Shown here in pieces: positions 54,023-62,442 of a DNA stretch of 64,000 bases. Below the pieces are notes generated by a model. The model did no database searches. It saw nothing but the letters and a program-made list of their open reading frames with translations, and had not been told where the DNA came from. The first letter of the stretch is position 1. Each line of letters begins with the position of its first letter. The DNA is from Georgenia daeguensis (lineage in GTDB: Bacteria; Actinomycetota; Actinomycetes; Actinomycetales; Actinomycetaceae), in assembly GCF_039537705.1 (NCBI RefSeq), contig NZ_BAABBA010000020.1, forward strand, positions 7,107 to 71,106, in the 5' to 3' direction. A program made the translations under genes and the position numbers.

Positions 54023-54131
54023 GCCGAGCAACCTACGAAGCGCGGGGCGACCGCTCGATGGGGGGCCGCCACATACTTCACGGCGGGTCTGTGTGGGCAC
54101 TCCCACGTGCGGCGTCGGGCAGGATGAGGGG

Positions 54132-54914
54132 GTGAGCTCCTACCTCCACGGCCCCGGTCCCGTCGCCCTCGCGCACCGCGGCGGCGGGCGCGAGGTGCCG
54201 GAGAACTCGCGCACCGCGGTCGAGCACACCGTCTCCCTGGGCCTGAGCTACCTCGAGACCGACGTCCACGCCACCTCCGACGGCGTCGTGGTCCTCTCGC
54301 ACGACCCCACCCTCGACCGGGTCACCGACGGCAGCGGCGCCGTGGGGGAGCTGACGTGGGACCGCGTCTCGGCGTTCCGGGACCGCTCCGGCGAGCGGCT
54401 GCTGCGCCTGGACGAGCTGCTCGGCGACTTCCCAGGACTGCGGGTGAACATCGACGCCAAGGACGACGCGGTCGTCGAGCCGCTCGTCGAGACGCTGCGG
54501 CGCACGGCCGCGTGGGGCCGGGTGTGCCTGGCGTCCTTCTCCGACGACCGGCTCGCGCGCCTGCGCGCCGCGCTCGGGCCGCGGGTGGCCACCAGCCTGG
54601 GCCGGCGGGACATCGCCCGGCTCGTGGCCGCCTCCCGGCTGCCCGCGCCCGCGCAGCGGCGTGCGCTGCGTACGCTGCCGGGCCCCGCGGACGGGGCGGT
54701 GTGCACGCAGGTCCCCGTCTCCCACCGCGGCCTGCCCGTCGTCACCCCCCGGTTCATCACCGCCGCCCACCGTCACGGCCTGGCGGTGCACGTCTGGACC
54801 ATCGACGAGCCCGAGCACATGCACCGGCTGCTCGACCTCGGCGTCGACGGCCTGGTCTCGGACCGGCCGCGGGTGCTGCGGGACGTCCTCACCGCTCGTG
54901 GGCCCTGGCACTGA
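54132..54914 (+). CDS. Glycerophosphodiester phosphodiesterase family protein
   Basis: 260 aa from GTG 54132. GDPD motifs: ALAHRGGGREVPENSRTAVE near 12-31, LETDVHATSDGVVVLSHDPT near 41-60 and LHAWT-type LAVHVWTIDEPEHMHRLLDL near 217; DGLVSDRP closes the barrel. These give the metal-binding His, Glu and Asp of the fold. It has no signal peptide, so it acts in the cytoplasm. It is followed after 4 nt by a TetR gene. Confidence 0.92.
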   Translation: MSSYLHGPGPVALAHRGGGREVPENSRTAVEHTVSLGLSYLETDVHATSDGVVVLSHDPTLDRVTDGSGAVGELTWDRVSAFRDRSGERLLRLDELLGDFPGLRVNIDAKDDAVVEPLVETLRRTAAWGRVCLASFSDDRLARLRAALGPRVATSLGRRDIARLVAASRLPAPAQRRALRTLPGPADGAVCTQVPVSHRGLPVVTPRFITAAHRHGLAVHVWTIDEPEHMHRLLDLGVDGLVSDRPRVLRDVLTARGPWH

Positions 54915-54918
54915 CCAC

Positions 54919-55470
54919 GTGAGCGCCGAGGAGCACGTCGACCCGCGCACGCGGCGCACCCGCGCGGCGCTCGCGCGGGCGATGGCCGAGACGGTGCTCA
55001 CCGCTCCTCTGGCGGAGGTCTCGGTGGCTGGCCTGTGCCGCACGGCGGGCGTGCACCGGACCACCTTCTACAAGCACTTCCGCTCCGTCACCGAGCTCGC
55101 CGACGCGGTGCTCGGGGAGCTCTTCGAAGAGATCGATGCGCTCGGCCCGGCGTCGGACCGGCGGGTGTGGTTCGAGGAGCTGCTCGAGCACGCCGCGGCC
55201 CGCCGGCGCACGTACGCGGCGCTGATCGGCCCCGACGGCGACCCGGCCCTGTCCCGCGCCGTGGCTGAGCGCCTCGTCGCGGCGGCCGGACGCGTCCTGG
55301 CGCCGGCGGGGCACGACGGCGCCGCGGGGGCCGCGACGACGGCCGCGCGGGTGTCCGGGTTCGCCGCGTACGGCGCGGTCGAGGCGGTGCTCCTCGGCGC
55401 GGAGCCCGCGGCGGCCGGGCGGGCCTGCGAGCCGAGCCTGACGTGGGGCGAGGTGCTGCCCGACCGGTGA
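54919..55470 (+). CDS. TetR/AcrR family regulator
   Basis: 183 aa from GTG 54919. The N-terminal HTH is typical: ALARAMAETVLTAPLAEVSV, AGLCRTAGVHRTTFYKHFRS near 36-55. The C-terminal ligand domain is not recognisable by family. It lies 4 nt after the GDPD gene, so the two are co-transcribed; targets are unknown. Confidence 0.88.
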   Translation: MSAEEHVDPRTRRTRAALARAMAETVLTAPLAEVSVAGLCRTAGVHRTTFYKHFRSVTELADAVLGELFEEIDALGPASDRRVWFEELLEHAAARRRTYAALIGPDGDPALSRAVAERLVAAAGRVLAPAGHDGAAGAATTAARVSGFAAYGAVEAVLLGAEPAAAGRACEPSLTWGEVLPDR

Positions 55471-55497
55471 GGAGCGTTCCGGGCCGGCCCCGGAACG

Positions 55498-55532
55498 GCG
55501 CGAGCCCCCGCCCGGTGGGCGGGGGCTCGCGC
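55498..55532. terminator. Bidirectional terminator between the TetR gene and tRNA-Arg
   Basis: Perfect 16-bp inverted repeat (55498-55513 with 55517-55532), 3-nt loop. It lies 27 nt after the TetR stop and 6 nt beyond the 3' end of the tRNA on the other strand, so it can serve both. Confidence 0.85.
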
Positions 55533-55538
55533 AGTGGG

Positions 55539-55611
55539 TGCCCCCTACTGGATTCGAACCAGCGACCTTCTGCTCCGGAGGCAGACGCTCTATCCACTGA
55601 GCTAAAGGGGC
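55539..55611 (-). tRNA. tRNA-Arg (anticodon CCG)
   Basis: 73 nt on the minus strand. Acceptor stem GCCCCTT pairs with AGGGGGC (one G-U pair), discriminator A; the D-arm is GCTCAGTGGATAGAGC, the anticodon loop CTCCGGA gives anticodon CCG (reads CGG, arginine), and the T-arm is GCTGGTTCGAATCCAGT. CCA is not encoded. The argS gene lies about 1.2 kb away on the other strand. Confidence 0.95.
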
Positions 55612-55634
55612 GCCGCTGCTGACAGCGCCTGGTG

Positions 55635-55664
55635 ATGTTATCAGCCACGGGGACGCTGCTTCAC
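55635..55664 (-). promoter_or_regulatory. Candidate promoter of tRNA-Arg
   Basis: On the minus strand TAACAT (55640-55635) fits TANNNT, with GTGAAG (55664-55659) 18 nt upstream as a weak -35. The start would be near 55628, 17 nt before the mature tRNA. Confidence 0.35.
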
Positions 55665-55843
55665 CTCCGTGCACGCTGCGGGCCCCGTGTGTGGTGCAGG
55701 TCACCGCCGCGCCGTCCGGGCTCCCGTGCCGGGGGAGAAGTCCCCATCCCGGGGCGCCCCGGAAGGCGACGGCGGCGCGGCGGGCTGTCTAGCCTGAGCG
55801 ACGGAGCGCTGGGCGTCGTGCCCGGCCGCACGAAGGGGGAGAG

Positions 55844-56707
55844 ATGGCACAGACGCCGCCCGAGGGACCAGACGAACGACTTCGCTCGAGCGGTGCACCG
55901 GGGCAGGAGCCGGGCCAGCCTCCGTACGGGCCGCCGTCGGGCCAGCCTCCGTACGGGCCGCCGTCGGGCCAGGCTCCGTACGGGTCGCCGTCGGGCCAGC
56001 CGCCGTACGGGCCGCCGCCGGGCCAGCCGCCGTACGGCCAGGCGGCTCTCGCGCCGCAGCCCGAGCGGAGGAACACCTGGCTGGTCCCCGCCATCATCGG
56101 CCTGGCGATCGTCCTGGTGGTCGGCGCCGTCGTCTTCATGCTGACCCGCACGGGCACGGGGACCACCACCGCCGAGCCCGGCGCCGGCGCGTCCGCGACC
56201 GAGCCGGCCACGGCCCCCACGGACGGTGCCACCGCGGGAGAGGCTCCCGGCGAGGCGGCCACCGCTGCCCCGACCGAGGACACCCGCGAGGTGTCGGGCG
56301 AGCCGCTCGAACCGCGCGTGGACGCCGAGGTCGTCGGCACGAGCTTCGTCCTGAGCGACGCGGGGTGGGCCGAGCACGCCCCGGGGCTGGCCGCGGGCGC
56401 GCGGGAGGCCCTCGCGGGCACCTACACGAACGGCACGGTCGAGGTGCCGGTGACCGCCGCCGCGTTCGACAGCATCGAGGCGCAGGACTCCTACAGCGAG
56501 CAGCTGACGGCCTCGCTGAAGGACGAGGGTGCGCAGCTGCTCTCGGACGGGCCGGTCTACCCGGACTCCACCGGCCACCACTGGGCCTACCAGCACGCGG
56601 ACGGCGCCACGACGACGGTCGTCTGGCGAACCGACGACGGCGTGGTGCTCACCCTCACCGGCGACTCCGAGGCCGTCCCGGAGATCTACTCGAACATGCT
56701 CATCTGA
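55844..56707 (+). CDS. Proline-rich single-pass membrane protein of unknown function
   Basis: 287 aa. Residues 20-70 are four and a half GQPPYGPPS repeats, probably cytoplasmic and disordered. One transmembrane helix near 80-100 (NTWLVPAIIGLAIVLVVGAV) follows with no signal peptide, then a Thr/Ala/Glu-rich linker (103-150) and an extracytoplasmic domain of about 130 residues (VVGTSFVLSDAGWAEHAPGL, VWRTDDGVVLTLTGDSEAVP). I do not recognise the domain. GGGGGAGAG precedes the ATG. It is upstream of argS but separated by about 125 nt. Confidence 0.8.
   Translation: MAQTPPEGPDERLRSSGAPGQEPGQPPYGPPSGQPPYGPPSGQAPYGSPSGQPPYGPPPGQPPYGQAALAPQPERRNTWLVPAIIGLAIVLVVGAVVFMLTRTGTGTTTAEPGAGASATEPATAPTDGATAGEAPGEAATAAPTEDTREVSGEPLEPRVDAEVVGTSFVLSDAGWAEHAPGLAAGAREALAGTYTNGTVEVPVTAAAFDSIEAQDSYSEQLTASLKDEGAQLLSDGPVYPDSTGHHWAYQHADGATTTVVWRTDDGVVLTLTGDSEAVPEIYSNMLI
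55913..56041. repeat. 27-bp tandem repeats, about 4.5 copies
   Basis: Units begin at 55913, 55940, 55967, 55994 and 56021 (last partial), differing by a few bases. They keep the frame and encode the GQPPYGPPS repeats. Copy number is probably variable. Confidence 0.85.
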
Positions 56708-56831
56708 GCCGGCGGGCAGGCCACCGCGGGACTCCGGCACCGGCCGGCGTCCCGCGGGCTGTGACGAGGGCCGCACCGCGGCGGCCGGCCTCGGACATCA
56801 CCCGGCCGCAGGCGCCTACTACCCTGGCCGG

Positions 56832-58478
56832 GTGACCCCAGCCGAGCTCGCCGCACTCATCCGCTCCGTCCTGCTCGAGGCCGTCGCCGCCGGCGACGTC
56901 GCCCTGGCGGCCGAGGACGTCCCCGAGCCCAAGGTCGAGCGGCCGCGTCAGCGCGAGCACGGCGACTGGGCCACCAACGTCGCCATGCAGCTGGCCAAGA
57001 AGGCCGGGACCAACCCGCGTGCCCTGGCCGAGCTGCTCGCGGCCCGCCTGGCCCAGGCCGACGGCGTCGCCGCCGCCGAGGTCGCGGGGCCCGGCTTCCT
57101 CAACATCCGGCTCGAGGCCGGCGCGGCCGGCGAGCTCGCCCGCGCCGTCGTCGAGGCAGGCCCGGCCTACGGCCGCAACGAGGCCCTCGCCGGCCACCGG
57201 ATCAACATGGAGTTCGTCTCCGCCAACCCCACCGGCCCGCTGCACATCGGGCACACCCGCTGGGCGGCGCTCGGCGACGCCATGGTGCGGCTGCTGCGCG
57301 CCTCGGGCGCCGAGGTGGTCCCCGAGTACTACATCAACGACGCCGGCTCCCAGATGGACAAGTTCGGCGCCTCGATCGTCGCCCGGGCCACCGGTACCGA
57401 CGTCCCCGAGGGCGGCTACCAGGGGTCGTACGTCGCCGAGCTCGCCGCGAAGGTCCTCGCCGAGCGCCCGGACCTGACCGAGCTGCCGCACGACGAGGCC
57501 GTCGCCGTCGCCCGCGAGCTCGGCTACCGCCTCCAGATGGCGGAGATCGAGGAGACCCTCGCCAGCTTCAACGTCCACTTCGACGTCTGGTTCTCCGAGC
57601 GGGAGCTGCACGACGGCGGGGCGGTCGAGAGCGCCGTCGGGCGGCTGCGGGAGCAGGGCCACGTCTACGACGAGGGCGGCGCGGTGTGGCTGCGCACCAC
57701 CGACTTCTCCGACGACAAGGACCGCGTGCTGGTCCGCGCCGACGGCTCGCCGACGTACTTCGCGGCCGACGCGGCCTACTACCTGTCCAAGAAGGACCGC
57801 GGCTTCGGCGAGAAGATCTACCTCCTGGGCGCCGACCACCACGGGTACGTGAACCGGCTCAAGGCGATCGCCTCCTGCGCGGGCGACGACCCCGAGAGGA
57901 ACATCGAGATCCTCATCGGCCAGCTCGTCTCCGTCGCGGGCGCCCGGATGAGCAAGCGCGCCGGGAACATCATCGAGCTGCGCGACATCATCGAGTGGAT
58001 CGGCACCGACCCGGTGCGCTACACCCTCGCGCGCTTCCCCGCGGACTCGCCGCTGACCCTCGACGGCGAGAAGCTGCGGGAGAAGAACCTCGACAACCCC
58101 GTGTACTACGTCCAGTACGCCTACGCCCGCACCCGTAACGCCTCGCGCAACGCCGAGGAGCACGGCGTCCCGCGTGACGGCTTCGACCCCGCGGCGCTGG
58201 ACCACCCCGCGGACACCGAGCTGCTGGGGGCGCTCGGGCAGTTCCCGGAGACCGTCGCCCACGCCGCGCGCCTGCGCGAGCCGCACCGCGTGGCCCGCTA
58301 CCTGGAGCAGGTCGCCGCCGCCTACCACCAGTGGTACGGCCAGACCCGCATCTCCCCGCGGGGCGAGGACCAGGTCGACGCCGGCCACACCGCGCGGCTG
58401 TGGCTCAACGACGCCACCAGCCAGGTGCTCGCCAACGGCCTGGACCTGCTCGGCGTCTCGGCCCCGGAGCGGATGTGA
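56832..58478 (+). CDS. argS: Arginyl-tRNA synthetase
   Basis: 548 aa from GTG 56832. HIGH-type motif SANPTGPLHIGHTR near 129-142, YYINDAGSQMDKFG near 170, a KMSKS-like ARMSKRAGN near 375, and the C-terminal anticodon-binding helices ending DLLGVSAPERM. It charges tRNA-Arg in protein synthesis. The stop overlaps lysA (GTGA), a gene order conserved in actinobacteria. Confidence 0.97.
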   Translation: MTPAELAALIRSVLLEAVAAGDVALAAEDVPEPKVERPRQREHGDWATNVAMQLAKKAGTNPRALAELLAARLAQADGVAAAEVAGPGFLNIRLEAGAAGELARAVVEAGPAYGRNEALAGHRINMEFVSANPTGPLHIGHTRWAALGDAMVRLLRASGAEVVPEYYINDAGSQMDKFGASIVARATGTDVPEGGYQGSYVAELAAKVLAERPDLTELPHDEAVAVARELGYRLQMAEIEETLASFNVHFDVWFSERELHDGGAVESAVGRLREQGHVYDEGGAVWLRTTDFSDDKDRVLVRADGSPTYFAADAAYYLSKKDRGFGEKIYLLGADHHGYVNRLKAIASCAGDDPERNIEILIGQLVSVAGARMSKRAGNIIELRDIIEWIGTDPVRYTLARFPADSPLTLDGEKLREKNLDNPVYYVQYAYARTRNASRNAEEHGVPRDGFDPAALDHPADTELLGALGQFPETVAHAARLREPHRVARYLEQVAAAYHQWYGQTRISPRGEDQVDAGHTARLWLNDATSQVLANGLDLLGVSAPERM

Positions 58479-59878
58479 GCGGCCAGCACGCCGCCCCGGA
58501 GGCGGCCCCCCTGCGTGCGCCCGAGCCCGACGGCGCGGCCACCGGCGTGTGGTCGACCGGCGTGCGCCGCGGCGACGACGGCGCCCTGAGCGTGGCGGGC
58601 GTCGACGTGCGGGAGATCGCCCGTACCCACGGCACCCCCGCGTACGTCGTCGACGAGGCGGACCTGCGCGGGCGCGCCCGCGCCTTCGCCGAGGCGTTCG
58701 ACGCCGCGTTCGCGGAGTCCGCGGGCATGGCCGGTGCCGACGTCTACTACGCCGGCAAGGCCTTCCTCTCCGTCGCCGTCGCGCGCTGGGTCCACGAGGA
58801 GGGGCTGCGCCTCGACACCTCCACCGGGGGCGAGCTCGCCGTCGCCCTGCGCGCCGGCGTCCCCGGCGAGGCGATCGGCCTGCACGGCAACAACAAGTCC
58901 GACGACGAGATCCGCACCGCCCTGGCCCACGGGGTCGGGCGCATCGTGGTCGACTCCCTCGCCGAGGTGGAACGGGTGGCGACGCTCGCGGCGGAGGCCG
59001 GGACGCGCGCGCCCGTCATGGTCCGGGTCACCACCGGCGTGCACGCCGGCGGCCACGACTTCATCGCCACCGCGCACGAGGACCAGAAGTTCGGCCTCTC
59101 GCTCGCCTCCGGCGCCGCCCGCAAGGCCGTCGACGAGATCCTCGCCCGCGACTCCCTCGAGCTGGTCGGCCTGCACTCCCACATCGGCAGCCAGATCGTC
59201 GACCTCGCCGGCTTCGAGGTGGCGGCCCGCGCCGTCCTCGGCCTGCGCGCCGAGATCGCCGCCGAGACCGGTTTCCTCGCCCCCGAGGTGGACCTCGGCG
59301 GCGGGTACGGCATCCGCTACACCGCCGCCGACGACGTCCCGCCCGCGCCGGCGCAGATCGCCGCCACCCTCGCCGACGCCGTCCGCCGGGTCTGCGCGGA
59401 GCTCGGCACCCCCGTCCCGCGCGTCTCGGTCGAGCCGGGCCGCTCCATCGCCGGGCCGGCCGGGCTGACCCTCTACACGGTCGGCACCGTCAAGGAGGTC
59501 GCCCTCGACGACGGCGGCACCCGCACGTACGTCTCGGTCGACGGCGGCATGAGCGACAACATCCGCACCGCCCTCTACGACGCCGCGTACACCGCCACGC
59601 TCGCCGGGCGGCGCCCCGACGCGGGCGCCGTGACCGCCCGGGTGGTCGGCAAGCACTGCGAGAGCGGGGACATCGTCGTGCGCGACGTGGCCTTGCCGGC
59701 CGACGTGCGCGCCGGCGACCTGCTCGCCGTGCCCGCCACCGGCGCCTACGGGCGTTCCATGGCCAGCAACTACAACATGGTCCCGCGCCCCCCGGTGCTG
59801 GCCGCGACGCAGGACGGCGTCCGGGTCCTGGTGCGCCGCGAGACCGTGGAGGACCTGCTGGCCCTGGACCTCGGCTGA
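58475..59878 (+). CDS. lysA: Diaminopimelate decarboxylase
   Basis: 467 aa from GTG 58475. The pyridoxal-phosphate lysine lies in DVYYAGKAFLSV near 90; LHSHIGSQIVDLAGFEVAAR near 232, DLGGGYGIRY near 273 and the C-terminal KHCESGDIVV near 394 are all DapDC signatures. It makes lysine from meso-diaminopimelate and controls the peptidoglycan precursor pool. A long first segment (1-45) is unconserved. It is coupled to argS. Confidence 0.96.
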   Translation: MSGQHAAPEAAPLRAPEPDGAATGVWSTGVRRGDDGALSVAGVDVREIARTHGTPAYVVDEADLRGRARAFAEAFDAAFAESAGMAGADVYYAGKAFLSVAVARWVHEEGLRLDTSTGGELAVALRAGVPGEAIGLHGNNKSDDEIRTALAHGVGRIVVDSLAEVERVATLAAEAGTRAPVMVRVTTGVHAGGHDFIATAHEDQKFGLSLASGAARKAVDEILARDSLELVGLHSHIGSQIVDLAGFEVAARAVLGLRAEIAAETGFLAPEVDLGGGYGIRYTAADDVPPAPAQIAATLADAVRRVCAELGTPVPRVSVEPGRSIAGPAGLTLYTVGTVKEVALDDGGTRTYVSVDGGMSDNIRTALYDAAYTATLAGRRPDAGAVTARVVGKHCESGDIVVRDVALPADVRAGDLLAVPATGAYGRSMASNYNMVPRPPVLAATQDGVRVLVRRETVEDLLALDLG

Positions 59879-59890
59879 CCCCGTCCGCTC

Positions 59891-59927
59891 GCGAGATGTC
59901 ATGTCCCCGCGGGGCATGACATCTCGC
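59891..59927. repeat. Long palindromic hairpin between lysA and hom
   Basis: Outer arms of 13 bp (GCGAGATGTCATG at 59891-59903 with its complement at 59915-59927) enclose an inner CCCC-GC-GGGG stem, with one bulged T. It starts 13 nt after lysA and may terminate it, but its A/T content and size are unlike the GC-rich terminators elsewhere in the window, so it may be a dispersed palindromic element. A second smaller hairpin (59960-59977) precedes hom. Confidence 0.7.
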
Positions 59928-60029
59928 GCCCCGGGGGCGTGGTCGGTGGACAGATCAAAGGCCCGCCGGGGCGGGCCCCTATCCTGGGCGCGGCGCCCGA
60001 CGGCGCCGCCCGAGAACGAGAGGAACCCC

Positions 60030-61337
60030 GTGAGCACATCCGCGACCGACGGCGTCGTGCGCGTCGCCCTGCTGGGCTGCGGCACGGTGGGGAGCCAGGT
60101 CGTGCGCCTGCTGCGCGAGCACGGCGACGACTGGACCGCCCGCAGCGGCGCCAAGCTGGAGCTCGTCGGCATCGCCGTGCGGGACACCGCCACCGAGCGT
60201 GACCCCTGGGTGCCCCGCGAGCTGCTCACCGAGGACGCCGAGGAGCTCGTGACGCGGGCCGACGTCGTCGTCGAGCTGATCGGCGGCATCGAGCCCGCCC
60301 GCACCCTCGTGCTGCGGGCCCTGACCTCCGGCGCCACCGTGGTGACGGGCAACAAGGCGCTGCTCGCCGCCCACGGGCCCGAGCTGCACGCGGCCGCCGA
60401 GGCGGGCGACGCGGACCTGTACTACGAGGCTGCCGTCGCCGGCGCGATCCCGGTGGTCTACGGCCTGCGCGAGTCCCTGGCCGGGGACAAGATCACCGCC
60501 GTGCTGGGCATCGTCAACGGCACCACGAACTACATCCTCGACGAGATGGCCACCCGCGGGCTCTCCTTCGAGACGGCCCTCGCCCAGGCCCAGGAGCTCG
60601 GCTACGCCGAGGCCGACCCGACGGCAGACGTCGACGGCCACGACGCCGCCGCCAAGGCCGCGATCCTCGCCTCGCTCGCCTTCCACACCCGGGTGAGCAT
60701 CGAGGACGTGCCCGTCACCGGCATCCGCTCGATCACCGCGGAGGACATGGCCGAGGCCCGCGACTCCGGCCACGTCATCAAGCTGCTCGCCGTCGCGCGG
60801 CGGACCGTCACCGACGGCACCGAGGGCATCAGCGTGCGGGTCCACCCGGCGCTCCTGCCCGCCGCCCACCCGCTCGCCGCGGTCCACGGGGCGTTCAACG
60901 CCGTCGTCGTGGAGGCCGAGTCCGCCGGCCGGCTCATGTTCTACGGGCAGGGCGCGGGCGGCGCCCCGACGGCCTCGGCGGTCCTGAGCGACGTCGTCGC
61001 CGCCGCGAGCCACAAGGTCCACGGCGGCCACGCGCCGCGGGAGTCCACCTACGCCGAGCTGCCGCTCCACGGACCGGCCACCACCGCGGCGCGCTCGCAG
61101 ATCAAGCTGCGCCTCGCGGACCGGCCCGGCACGCTCGCCGCCGTCGCGGGCGTCTTCGGCGAGGAGGGCGTCTCGATCGACAGCGTGCGCCAGCAGCGCG
61201 CCGACGACGGCGTCGCCAGCATCACGATCGTCAGCGACGTCGCCACCGAGGCGGCGCTCGACCGCACGGTGGCACGGCTGGCGGAGGAGCCCAGCGTCCA
61301 CGAGGTCATCTCGGTGACCCGAGTCGAAGGAGCATGA
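60030..61337 (+). CDS. hom: Homoserine dehydrogenase
   Basis: 435 aa from GTG 60030 with AGAGGAA upstream. NAD(P) loop ALLGCGTVGSQVVRLL near 13, VVTGNKALLAAHG near 104, the catalytic GIVNGTTNYILDEM near 163, and DPTADVDGHDAAAKAAILAS near 196. An ACT domain at about 352-432 (RPGTLAAVAGVFGEEGVSID) should give feedback inhibition by threonine. It makes homoserine for threonine and methionine and is coupled to thrC (ATGA). Confidence 0.97.
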   Translation: MSTSATDGVVRVALLGCGTVGSQVVRLLREHGDDWTARSGAKLELVGIAVRDTATERDPWVPRELLTEDAEELVTRADVVVELIGGIEPARTLVLRALTSGATVVTGNKALLAAHGPELHAAAEAGDADLYYEAAVAGAIPVVYGLRESLAGDKITAVLGIVNGTTNYILDEMATRGLSFETALAQAQELGYAEADPTADVDGHDAAAKAAILASLAFHTRVSIEDVPVTGIRSITAEDMAEARDSGHVIKLLAVARRTVTDGTEGISVRVHPALLPAAHPLAAVHGAFNAVVVEAESAGRLMFYGQGAGGAPTASAVLSDVVAAASHKVHGGHAPRESTYAELPLHGPATTAARSQIKLRLADRPGTLAAVAGVFGEEGVSIDSVRQQRADDGVASITIVSDVATEAALDRTVARLAEEPSVHEVISVTRVEGA

Positions 61338-62437
61338 TGGCCCACCAGTGGCGAGGTGTGATCGAGGAGTACCGCGACCGGCTGCCGATCGGGGCGGACG
61401 ACCCCGTCGTCACCCTCGGTGAGGGCGGCACCCCGCTCGTCGAGGCGCCCGTCCTCGGCGAGCGCACGGGGGCGCGCGTATGGGTCAAGGTCGAGGGCGC
61501 CAACCCCACCGGGTCCTTCAAGGACCGGGGCATGACCATGGCCATCTCGAACGTCGCGGCCACCGACACCCGCATGGTCGTGTGCGCCTCGACCGGCAAC
61601 ACCTCCGCCTCGGCCGCCGCCTACGCGGTGCGGGCCGGGCTCAGCTGCGCCGTCGTCCTTCCCGCGGGGAAGATCGCCGCCGGCAAGCTCGCCCAGGCGA
61701 TCGTGCACGGCGCCACGCTCGTGGCGGTCGACGGCAACTTCGACGACTGCCTGCGCATCGCCCGCGACCTCGCCGAGGCGTACCCGGTGGCCCTGGTCAA
61801 CTCCGTGAACCCCTACCGCCTCCAGGGCCAGAAGACGGCCGCGTTCGAGGTGGTCGACGCCCTCGGCGACGCCCCGGACATCCATGTCCTGCCGGTCGGC
61901 AACGCCGGGAACATCTCGGCGTACTGGATGGGCTACAACGAGTACGCCGGGCGCACCACGGCCTCGTCCGTGGACGACACGGCCACGCGCCTGGCCCCGG
62001 TCGCCACCAGGGTCCCGCAGATGTGGGGCGTGCAGGCCGAGGGCGCCGCGCCGTTCGTCAAGGGGGCGCCCGTCGAGCACCCGGAGACCGTGGCCACCGC
62101 GATCCGGATCGGCAACCCCGCCTCCTGGGACTACGCCGTCGCCGCCCGCGACGACTCCGGCGGGTGGATCGACTCCGTCACCGACGCCCAGATCCTCGAC
62201 GCCCAGGCGCTGCTCGCCGCGGAGGTCGGCGTCTTCGTCGAGCCCGCCTCCGCCGCCTCGGTCGCCGGGCTGCTGCAGGCCGCCGAGCACCACAAGGTGC
62301 CCGCCGGTGCCCGCATCGTGTGCACGGTGACCGGCAACGGCCTGAAGGACACCGCCACCGCGCTCGGCCACACCTCCGTGGAGCCGGAGGTCATCGCGCC
62401 GACGCTCGAGGCCGCGGTCGCGGCCCTCGGCCTGTAG
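61334..62437 (+). CDS. thrC: Threonine synthase
   Basis: 367 aa. The PLP lysine is in NPTGSFKDRGMTMAI near 57; VCASTGNTSASAAAYAVRAG near 81 and the phosphate loop PVGNAGNISAYWMGY near 185 fit actinobacterial ThrC. It converts phosphohomoserine to threonine. ATG 61334 overlaps the hom stop; a second ATG follows at once. Confidence 0.96.
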   Translation: MMAHQWRGVIEEYRDRLPIGADDPVVTLGEGGTPLVEAPVLGERTGARVWVKVEGANPTGSFKDRGMTMAISNVAATDTRMVVCASTGNTSASAAAYAVRAGLSCAVVLPAGKIAAGKLAQAIVHGATLVAVDGNFDDCLRIARDLAEAYPVALVNSVNPYRLQGQKTAAFEVVDALGDAPDIHVLPVGNAGNISAYWMGYNEYAGRTTASSVDDTATRLAPVATRVPQMWGVQAEGAAPFVKGAPVEHPETVATAIRIGNPASWDYAVAARDDSGGWIDSVTDAQILDAQALLAAEVGVFVEPASAASVAGLLQAAEHHKVPAGARIVCTVTGNGLKDTATALGHTSVEPEVIAPTLEAAVAALGL

Positions 62438-62442
62438 CCACC

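Noticed and set aside
55539..55611. tRNA-Arg as an integration site for a mobile island.
   Set aside because: No integrase gene or repeat of the tRNA 3' end is seen on either side; both flanks carry ordinary genes.
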